NCBI RefSeq assembly: GCF_036173065.1
Contig: NZ_CP108041.1
Coordinates: 4,467,001-4,531,000 of the forward strand
DNA from: Rhodococcus sp. NBC_00297
GTDB taxonomy: Bacteria > Actinomycetota > Actinomycetes > Mycobacteriales > Mycobacteriaceae
Direction of reading: 5' to 3'
Length of the DNA stretch: 64,000 nt
Part shown: positions 62,983 through 64,000 of the stretch, piece by piece
Layout of the letters: every line of letters starts with the position of its first letter
How positions within the stretch are numbered: position 1 is the stretch's first letter
Made by a program: the position numbers and the translations under genes
The notes under the pieces: model-generated
Databases searched by the model: none
Told to the model about the DNA's origin: nothing
What the model saw: only the letters and a program-made list of their open reading frames with translations

Positions 62983-63848
62983 CCACACCCGCCGCTGCTC
63001 TCGACCCCGTCGATCGGGACGAGATCCTCCTCGTCGTGCGCCGCGCGCTGGAGGAGGACCTCCGATACGGGCCCGATGTGACGAGCCTCGCCACGGTGCC
63101 CGAGGGCGCGCGCACCCGCGCCGCGGTCGTCTCGCGGGCACACGGCGTCGTGGCGGGCCTCGACGCCGCGCTGGCGGTGCTCGACGAGGTGATCGGCGAC
63201 CACGTCGTGCTCTCCCGGATCGCCGACGGCACCCGGGTCGAGCCGGGTGATGTGGTGCTGTCGGTGGAGGCACCGACCAGGGCCCTGCTCACCGCGGAGC
63301 GGACGATGCTCAACATTCTCTGCCACCTGTCCGGCATCGCGACCGCGACCGCGGCGTGGGTCGACGCGGTGTCCGGCACGGGATGCGTCGTACGGGACAG
63401 TCGCAAGACCTTGCCCGGGCTACGTGCACTGCAGAAGTACGCCGTGCGTGCCGGCGGCGGGCAGAACCACCGCATGGGCCTCGGCGACGCGGCACTGATC
63501 AAGGACAACCACGTGGTCGCCGCGGGCTCGGTGGTGGCGGCTCTGCGCGCCGTCCGAGCCGCGGCGCCGGACATCGCGTGCGAGGTCGAGGTGGACACTC
63601 TCGAGCAGCTCGACGACGTGCTGGCCGAGGGCGTCGACCTGGTGCTGCTCGACAACTTCCCGCTGTGGCAGACGCAGATGGCGGTGCAACGTAGGGATCG
63701 AGCAGCTCCCGCGACGAAGCTCGAATCGTCCGGCGGACTGTCCCTGGACTCGGCCGCCGAGTACGCGGGCACCGGTGTGGACTTCCTCGCGGTCGGCGCG
63801 CTCACCCACTCCGTGACGGTGCTCGACCTGGGGCTCGACTTCGAGTGA
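62979..63848 (+). CDS. nadC: Nicotinate-nucleotide pyrophosphorylase NadC
   Basis: A 289-residue enzyme that turns quinolinate and PRPP into nicotinate mononucleotide. The active-site motifs are complete: DSRKTLPGLRALQKYAV, RAGGGQNHRMGLGDAALIKDNH, EVEVDTLEQL and LLDNF. AGGAG precedes the ATG at 62979, which overlaps the nadB stop. It completes the nadABC operon. Confidence 0.96.
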   Translation: MTTPAAALDPVDRDEILLVVRRALEEDLRYGPDVTSLATVPEGARTRAAVVSRAHGVVAGLDAALAVLDEVIGDHVVLSRIADGTRVEPGDVVLSVEAPTRALLTAERTMLNILCHLSGIATATAAWVDAVSGTGCVVRDSRKTLPGLRALQKYAVRAGGGQNHRMGLGDAALIKDNHVVAAGSVVAALRAVRAAAPDIACEVEVDTLEQLDDVLAEGVDLVLLDNFPLWQTQMAVQRRDRAAPATKLESSGGLSLDSAAEYAGTGVDFLAVGALTHSVTVLDLGLDFE

Positions 63849-63885
63849 CGTTTCGCGTGAGCGGGATCCGGGCACAGGACGGCAC

Positions 63886-64000
63886 ATGACATCTGTGAGC
63901 ACTGTGGACCGCGGCGATCGCGTCATCGCCCGCCGCGTGACCGTGAACGCCCCTGCCGACGACCTCTTCGCTCAGGTGGCGGATCCGCACCGGCACGGCG
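63886..64000 (+). CDS. SRPBCC-family protein (3' partial)
   Basis: The first 38 codons of a frame that runs off the window. The residues VTVNAPADDLFAQVADPHRHG are a typical opening of SRPBCC (polyketide cyclase/START-like) proteins. The ATG at 63886 lies 37 bases after nadC. Family and start are reasonable; function cannot be judged from this part. Confidence 0.65.
   Translation, partial: MTSVSTVDRGDRVIARRVTVNAPADDLFAQVADPHRHG

Overview
The window is high-GC chromosomal DNA from an actinomycete of the mycolic-acid group, most likely Rhodococcus or a close relative. The evidence is gene content and gene order that match the mycobacterial chromosome in long blocks, a tmRNA tag of ADSNQRDYALAA, many GTG starts, and many genes that appear to be leaderless. 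It is gene-dense and shows no insertion sequence, prophage or CRISPR array. Names taken from M. tuberculosis below are recalled from knowledge, not from a search.

Region by region. (1) 1-7.3 kb: assimilatory nitrite reduction. The end of a BFD-type oxidoreductase is followed by nirB, nirD, a HemD/winged-helix fusion regulator and a CbiX-type chelatase for siroheme; a MobA-MoeA fusion for molybdenum cofactor lies convergent to them. (2) 7.3-9.0 kb: a MocR-type regulator with a perfect inverted repeat over its promoter. (3) 9.0-31.8 kb: a DNA-repair and stress block with the order of M. tuberculosis Rv3204-Rv3193c: alkyltransferase-like protein, hydrolase, adnA-adnB, DoxX, RCK potassium channel, nudC, mycoredoxin, uvrD2, whiB7 with a long regulatory leader, ABC1 kinase-like protein, ThiF-like protein, zincin, PDZ-Lon protease, PPA1309 protein and UPF0182 protein. 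(4) 31.8-33.4 kb: an intergenic region with a three-copy repeat, a resuscitation-promoting factor, and initiator tRNA-Met.

(5) 33.5-37.3 kb: fadE23, fadE24 and hisN, with a promoter and two operator-like sites inside the 3' end of hisN. (6) 37.4-45.0 kb: prfB, mscS-like, a proline-rich membrane protein, ftsE, ftsX, smpB, an EamA transporter that seems to start at CTG, an SDR-DUF2867 protein and ssrA. SmpB and tmRNA, partners in trans-translation, lie 2.5 kb apart. (7) 45.1-51.3 kb: a lipid-modification operon equivalent to Rv0449c-Rv0446c, in which DUF1365 and the UfaA1-type methyltransferase are fused in frame. (8) 51.4-56.1 kb: treX-treY without treZ. (9) 56.1-59.5 kb: a renalase-like oxidoreductase with a TetR regulator, a DUF2567 membrane protein and a membrane diguanylate cyclase. 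(10) 59.5-64 kb: NrtR and the de novo NAD operon nadA-nadB-nadC with a clear operator, then the start of an SRPBCC protein.

The most notable regulatory structure is the whiB7 leader. It has a WhiB7-type promoter, a 69-codon upstream ORF with a strong Shine-Dalgarno sequence, a long hairpin and a possible antiterminator pairing. No wholly new multi-gene system is evident. The strongest candidates for new biology are this leader, the DUF1365-UfaA1 fusion, the intergenic repeat, the orphan ThiF-like protein and the dual operator at fadE24.
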